Assembly (NCBI GenBank): GCA_037384885.1
Contig: JARRNO010000037.1
Coordinates: forward strand, 1-12,472
Direction of reading: 5' to 3'
Length of the DNA: 12,472 bases
Origin: JARRNO01 sp037384885
GTDB taxonomy: Bacteria; Acidobacteriota; UBA4820; DSQY01
This document shows, in pieces, positions 6,667-12,472 of the stretch. Under the pieces are notes generated by a model. It had not been told where the DNA came from and searched no databases. It saw only the letters and a list, made by a program, of their open reading frames with translations. Position 1 is the first letter of the stretch, and the number at the start of each line of letters is the position of its first letter. Made by a program: the position numbers and the translations under genes.

Positions 6667-7275
6667 TTAGGAAGGGTCCGTTTGGGAAACCTCGCCGGCG
6701 CCGACGGAGACCTTGGCGGGCCTGAGCAGGTCCCCCTCGAGGTAAATGCCAGGCTGGTAGACGTCCACGACCTGGCCCTTCTTGCCGTCGGTCATGCGGA
6801 CCGCCTCCATGTGTTCAGGGTCGAATTCGTCGCCTACGGGAGAGAACATTTCGCAGCCGTGCTTTTCAAGGAAGCTGTTGTATCTCGCCAGGACCAGGGA
6901 AAGGCCTTGATTTAGGGCCGGATCGGCGGCCGTCAGTTCACACGCGCGCCGGAGGTCGTCTGCGATATCGAGCACTTCAAGCATGAGCTTGCGCTCCGCA
7001 TCCCTGAAGCGGTGCTCCAGGTCCGCCTTGATGCGCTCGCGTGAACGGGCGGCATCCTTCTCCAGCTCTTCGGATTTCTGTTTGAAAGCCGTCTCCATCC
7101 TCTCGACCTTGGCCTCCAGCTGCTCCACGTAAGTGGGCTTGAGCGAGGGTTCGGCCGCTTTCAGCGTCGGGTCCTTGCCGACCCGGCGCCGGTCCACGAC
7201 GGAAACGGTCCTTCGGGACTCCTCGTCCCGTTCTTCACCATCCTCCCTGATGGGAATCCTGCGCTTCTCTGTCAT
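6667..7275 (-). CDS. grpE: GrpE, nucleotide exchange factor of the DnaK chaperone
   Basis: GrpE drives ADP release from DnaK, resetting the Hsp70 cycle in the cytoplasm. The protein has 202 residues: a charged disordered N-terminus (1-45), a long helix with coiled-coil character (about 48-98, rich in E/K/R with heptad leucines), a middle helical part, and a C-terminal beta-domain with FDPEHMEAV (151-159) and VYQPGIYLEGDLLRPAKVSVG near 172-192, corresponding to the GrpE signature GYxLxxRxLRPAxVxV. The usual HEAV histidine is replaced by Met (HMEAV), and the middle section is divergent. The ATG at 7275 overlaps the htrA stop as ATGA, with GGAG 5 bases upstream. There is no dnaK, dnaJ or hrcA beside it, which is the common arrangement, so this could be a second or relocated GrpE. 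Confidence 0.85.
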   Translation of the reverse strand: MTEKRRIPIREDGEERDEESRRTVSVVDRRRVGKDPTLKAAEPSLKPTYVEQLEAKVERMETAFKQKSEELEKDAARSRERIKADLEHRFRDAERKLMLEVLDIADDLRRACELTAADPALNQGLSLVLARYNSFLEKHGCEMFSPVGDEFDPEHMEAVRMTDGKKGQVVDVYQPGIYLEGDLLRPAKVSVGAGEVSQTDPS

Positions 7276-8603
7276 TGCGACTCCATGAGGTTCAACGTGA
7301 CGTAGTAGGTCCAGGGGCCGCGCTGCACGCTGATCAGAAGGCCCGTCGAGGCCAGCGCACTGCGCGCCCGCGTCAGAAACTCTTCTTCGGTCTTGACGGG
7401 ATGGTCTTCCACCGCCAACAGATAGTCTCCCGGCCTGAGCCCGGTCGCTTCCGCGGGAGATCCGCGGCGGACATCGGTGATTTCCATGGCGCCCTGGGAG
7501 GGACGCACGCGAAGCCCCAGGAGCACCCAGGCCATGTCGGGGGTGAGCCGCTTCGGCATGAGCTTCACGTGGAGGGTTACGTTAATGGGTTTGCCGTCGC
7601 GGAGGCCTCCGAGCGTGACGGCCTGCCCGGGGTTGACGACCGCGATTTTGGCGTTGATATCGCCGGCGTTCTTAAGCGGCTGCCCGTCAATGGTGGTCAG
7701 GATGTCGCCCCTCTTCAGACGCAGCGCTTCGCTGTCGGCGAAAGGGTAGGTCCGCGCTACGACGACGCCGCCCGGAAGGTGGTGCCGGAGCCGGGCCGTT
7801 TCGCTCAGGTCGAGCGGCAGGAAGCCAAGCCAGGCCGGGCGGACGCGGCCGTAATGGCGTAGTTGCTCCATCACCCGCTTCGCCCTGTCGATGGGGATGG
7901 CGAACCCGATACCCGTGGCGTCTTTGATGATAGCGGTGTTGATCCCGATGACCTTTCCCAGGATGTCCAGAAGAGGACCGCCCGAGTTCCCGGGGTTGAT
8001 GGCGGCGTCCGTCTGGAGAAAGTCGGAATACGTTCGCTTTCCGTCCTTGACGGTGCGCCCGATCGCGGAAAGGACGCCCGTCGTCACCGTGTTGGACAGG
8101 CCGAAGGGGTTGCCCACGGCGATAGTGGGTTCGCCGATCATGAGGTTGTCGGACCGGCCGAGCGTCAGGGTCGGAAAGGGTTTCTTCCCGTCGATCTTCA
8201 ACAGCGCCAGGTCCGATTCGGGGGCCGTCCCCACGACCTTGGCGTCGAAAGTCCGGCCGTCGATGAGCGTGACTCTGATCTGCGTGCCGCCCATGATGAC
8301 GTGCTCATTGGTCAGGATGTATCCCTTGGGAGAGACGATGAATCCGGAGCCTAGAGAATGTTCGGTCTGTTCGGGTCCCGAGGAGCCGAACCGGTCCATA
8401 CCGAAAAAACCGGCGAAGGGATTGAAAAAGGGATTTTTCACCTTGTGCGTGGAAGAGATGTAGACCACGGCCGGGCTGACTTTTTTGACGACCTTGACCA
8501 CCTGGGTGTCCCGCATGGACTCGGGGGATCCTGCCACGGCAGCAACGGAGACCACTGCAAGGCAAAATGCCGCGGCCAAGAGTCCGATCTGTCTGAATTT
8601 CAT
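7272..8603 (-). CDS. htrA: Periplasmic serine protease of the HtrA/DegP family
   Basis: An HtrA-family protease degrades or refolds damaged envelope proteins in the periplasm. The protein has 443 residues. A Sec signal peptide covers about 1-24 (MKFRQ, hydrophobic core, AVA then cleavage). The trypsin-like domain has the full catalytic triad: His101 in TNEHV, Asp131 in SDLALLKI, and Ser207 in NPGNSGGPL. Two PDZ domains follow (about 245-345, with LKRGDILTTIDGQPL, and about 350-435, with LRPGDYLLAVEDHPV). The loop after strand one (FFNPFAGFFGMDRF) is short compared with the long LA loop of E. coli DegP, so it is closer to DegQ-like members. The ATG at 8603 has GAAGGAG 5 bases upstream. It sits 36 bp after htpX and overlaps grpE by 4 bases, so proteases and chaperone partner are likely co-expressed. 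Confidence 0.94.
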   Translation of the reverse strand: MKFRQIGLLAAAFCLAVVSVAAVAGSPESMRDTQVVKVVKKVSPAVVYISSTHKVKNPFFNPFAGFFGMDRFGSSGPEQTEHSLGSGFIVSPKGYILTNEHVIMGGTQIRVTLIDGRTFDAKVVGTAPESDLALLKIDGKKPFPTLTLGRSDNLMIGEPTIAVGNPFGLSNTVTTGVLSAIGRTVKDGKRTYSDFLQTDAAINPGNSGGPLLDILGKVIGINTAIIKDATGIGFAIPIDRAKRVMEQLRHYGRVRPAWLGFLPLDLSETARLRHHLPGGVVVARTYPFADSEALRLKRGDILTTIDGQPLKNAGDINAKIAVVNPGQAVTLGGLRDGKPINVTLHVKLMPKRLTPDMAWVLLGLRVRPSQGAMEITDVRRGSPAEATGLRPGDYLLAVEDHPVKTEEEFLTRARSALASTGLLISVQRGPWTYYVTLNLMESQ

Positions 8604-8639
8604 AACAACTCCTTCACAAGTTTCGATCTTCGGCTCAGG

Positions 8640-9485
8640 TTATCCCCGCAGGGCGTTCAACCGTTCAATGCGCTTTTCCAGGGGCGGATGCGTGGAGAAG
8701 AGATTCGTGAGGGCGGAACGCACCTGCGGCTTCATGATGAACATGTGAGCCGTCGCAGGTGTTGCCCGGAGCGGAACCTTGAGGCTCATGGTGTGGATCT
8801 TCTTGAGGGCGCTGATGAGAGGATCCGGACTGCCGGCATAATGTGCCCCGGTTTCATCGGCGGCGTATTCGCGGGACCGGGAAATGGCCAGCTGGATCAT
8901 GGTGGCGGCGATAGGAGCTACAATCGCGGCCACCAGAAGCGCCAACGGGTTCTCGCCGTCGCGGCTCCTGCCGCCGTACCCCGTGAAGAGAAGTCCCCAC
9001 CGGGCGATGAAGGCCAGGAACATGATGGCGCTGGCCACGCCCGCCGCCACAGAGCCTATCAGGATGTCCCGGTGCTTCACGTGGGCCAGCTCATGGCCCA
9101 GAACACCCTTGAGTTCGTTCTCGTCCAGGAGGTCGAGGATCCCGTCCGTTACGGCCACCACGGCGTGGTTCGGATTGCGGCCCGTGGCGAACGCGTTGGG
9201 CGAGTCGGTTGGGATCCGATAGACTCTCGGTTTGGGGATGCCGGCCGCCTGGGCGAGCTGCGTGACGACGGCGTGTACCCGCGGCGCTTCCGATTCGGAG
9301 AGTTCTTTTGCACGATAGGCTTTGAGCACCGCCTTATCGCTGAACCAATAGGAAAACAGGTTGATCCCGAGCGAAACAACCAGGGCCGTCACCAGTCCGG
9401 CCCGGCCCGCCACCGCCTGTCCCACGATCATAAGCAGGGCGGTCAGAACGATGAAGAGGACCATGGTTTTAAACCAGTTGGACAT
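8640..9485 (-). CDS. htpX: HtpX, membrane zinc metalloprotease (M48 family)
   Basis: HtpX cleaves damaged inner-membrane proteins and is part of membrane protein quality control together with FtsH. The protein has 281 residues. Two N-terminal membrane helices lie at about 7-27 and 30-48, and two more hydrophobic segments at about 142-168 and 180-201. The zinc site is HELAH (His131, Glu132, His135) with the third ligand Glu206 in SREYAADETGA. The block PNAFATGRNPNHAVVAVTDGIL (96-117) and the C-terminal FSTHPPLEKRIERL are typical of HtpX. The ATG at 9485 has an AAGGAG ribosome site 7 bases upstream. It lies 60 bp after clpB and 36 bp before htrA in the same direction, consistent with a stress-related cluster. 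Confidence 0.95.
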   Translation of the reverse strand: MSNWFKTMVLFIVLTALLMIVGQAVAGRAGLVTALVVSLGINLFSYWFSDKAVLKAYRAKELSESEAPRVHAVVTQLAQAAGIPKPRVYRIPTDSPNAFATGRNPNHAVVAVTDGILDLLDENELKGVLGHELAHVKHRDILIGSVAAGVASAIMFLAFIARWGLLFTGYGGRSRDGENPLALLVAAIVAPIAATMIQLAISRSREYAADETGAHYAGSPDPLISALKKIHTMSLKVPLRATPATAHMFIMKPQVRSALTNLFSTHPPLEKRIERLNALRG

Positions 9486-9545
9486 GGGAGTTCTCCTTAA
9501 GGCGCGCTCTTCCCCGTCCCGGGATCGAGCGAACGCCGCTGAAGA

Positions 9546-12149
<2,604 letters not shown>

Positions 12150-12324
12150 GGATCGTGACCTCCTTGCCGGATAGGCCATCATCTGCTGTGTCAGACTTCC
12201 TCGGCCTTCCTTATCGCAGGGTCCACTGCGCTTGCGTCGGCGTCCGCCGCCTTTCTTGCACCTGCTGACCTCTGCGTCGCTTCGCTTCGATCCCCGGTGA
12301 GAACACCGGGGCGAATCTTAGCTA
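12150..12324 (-). promoter_or_regulatory. Structured 5' leader of clpB (about 175 nt)
   Basis: From the predicted start site near 12324 to the GTG start of clpB the sequence is GC-rich and holds several potential hairpins: 12292-12311 (8-bp stem), 12238-12249 (CGGC-GTCC-GCCG) and 12215-12230 (CGCAG, 6-base loop, CTGCG). It ends with the AAGGAGGT ribosome site at about 12158-12165. No T-run follows any hairpin, so attenuation by an intrinsic terminator is not supported. All three sense frames are open over roughly 90 bases or more, but none has a convincing start. I match it to no known riboswitch or thermosensor class. Confidence 0.45.
12292..12311 (-). other. Perfect 8-bp hairpin at the 5' end of the clpB transcript
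   Basis: On the plus strand CCCCGGTG-AGAA-CACCGGGG; on the transcript CCCCGGTG-TTCT-CACCGGGG. The stem is perfect over 8 bp, six of them G-C, with a 4-base loop, and begins about 13 bases after the predicted start site. The downstream flank has no T-run. Likely roles are message stabilisation or part of a regulatory leader. Confidence 0.6.
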
Positions 12325-12340
12325 AATATTAATATAAGAT
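12315..12340. promoter_or_regulatory. AT-rich dyad over the -10 and start site of the clpB promoter (possible operator)
   Basis: ATCTTA (12315-12320) and TAAGAT (12335-12340) are perfect inverted 6-base arms separated by 14 bases, with the palindrome AATATT (12325-12330) at the exact centre. The dyad covers the -10 box and the expected start site, where a repressor would block transcription. It does not match CIRCE (TTAGCACTC-N9-GAGTGCTAA), the HrcA site. Part of the symmetry may simply reflect AT-richness. Confidence 0.35.
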
Positions 12341-12359
12341 CTAAGTGTTATCCTGTCAA
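12331..12359 (-). promoter_or_regulatory. Sigma70 promoter of clpB and probably of the whole cluster
   Basis: On the minus strand TTGACA (12359-12354; perfect -35), a 17-base spacer and TATATT (12336-12331; 5 of 6 matches) form a near-consensus housekeeping promoter. I see no sigma32-type CCCCAT -10 at the right distance. Transcription would begin near 12324. With the terminator at 804-832 it could define an 11.5-kb unit. Confidence 0.8.
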
Positions 12360-12472
12360 GTATGTTCGTATTCGTTGCGAGGAAGGGGCTTAGAGTCCAT
12401 TTTAGAGAGTGGTTTCAGGTTGAAAGGCATCTCAGTAAATGATGGCAGCCGCCTGGAGACGGCGGAAGGACG
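12360..12472. other. Region upstream of the clpB promoter; no secure gene
   Basis: About 110 bases hold nothing certain. On the minus strand one frame enters from the window edge and ends SFRRLQAAAIIY before a TGA at 12434-12432; it could be the C-terminus of an upstream gene. A second minus frame stays open from the edge to a TGA at 12358-12356, inside the -35 box. On the plus strand a 26-codon frame (ATG 12362 to TGA 12442) overlaps an ATG at 12439 that stays open to the edge. None has a good ribosome site. CCGCC/GGCGG (12450-12466) can form a 5-bp hairpin. Confidence 0.25.

Noticed and set aside
12150..12182. Longer ClpB starting at the ATG at 12182
   Set aside because: It would add 11 non-conserved residues and place the perfect AAGGAGGT site inside the coding sequence; the GTG at 12149 fits family starts.
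12183..12360. CIRCE element or sigma32 heat-shock promoter upstream of clpB
   Set aside because: No TTAGCACTC-N9-GAGTGCTAA and no CCCCAT-type -10 at the right spacing; only a sigma70-type promoter is seen.

Overview
The window is one GC-rich bacterial locus. Every confident gene lies on the minus strand, so the biological reading order runs from high to low coordinates. The downstream gene encodes a small outer-membrane-type beta-barrel with a signal peptide and a C-terminal Phe, which points to a diderm. GC-rich codon use, a sigma54-like promoter and this mix of genes would fit Desulfobacterota (the old delta-proteobacteria). That placement is inference only; there is no rRNA or other taxonomic marker here.

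Layout in transcription order. (1) 12472-12150 is a non-coding upstream region. It holds a near-consensus sigma70 promoter (TTGACA, 17-bp spacer, TATATT), an AT-rich dyad over the -10 and start site, and a leader of about 175 nt with several hairpins. (2) The protein quality-control genes follow: clpB (disaggregase), htpX (inner-membrane zinc protease), htrA (periplasmic serine protease with two PDZ domains) and grpE (nucleotide exchange factor for DnaK). (3) Next comes a lipoate ligase/octanoyltransferase-family gene. (4) The last block is a complete four-gene pyruvate dehydrogenase complex of the alpha/beta E1 type: pdhA, pdhB, pdhC, lpdA. A strong intrinsic terminator (804-832) ends it. (5) A separate outer-membrane barrel gene follows with its own promoter. 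After it, a possible further gene begins and runs off the window at position 1.

How the parts work together. The lipoyl-attachment protein would modify Lys43 of the E2 lipoyl domain. E1 loads an acetyl group on that arm, E2 passes it to CoA, and Lpd reoxidises the arm with NAD+. Within the dehydrogenase block the genes are tightly coupled: pdhA/pdhB overlap as ATGA, and the pdhC stop abuts the lpdA start. htrA/grpE also overlap as ATGA. The nine genes from clpB to lpdA are co-directional, with gaps of 98 bp or less and no convincing internal terminator. They could therefore be one long transcript. A sigma54-like element just upstream of pdhA could give the dehydrogenase block its own control.

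I see no CRISPR array, tRNA, rRNA, insertion sequence or phage gene. I found no clearly new multi-gene system. The items most worth checking are the clpB leader and dyad, the sigma54-like site, the joining of proteostasis and lipoyl/PDH genes in one array, and the exact activity of the lipoyl-attachment enzyme.
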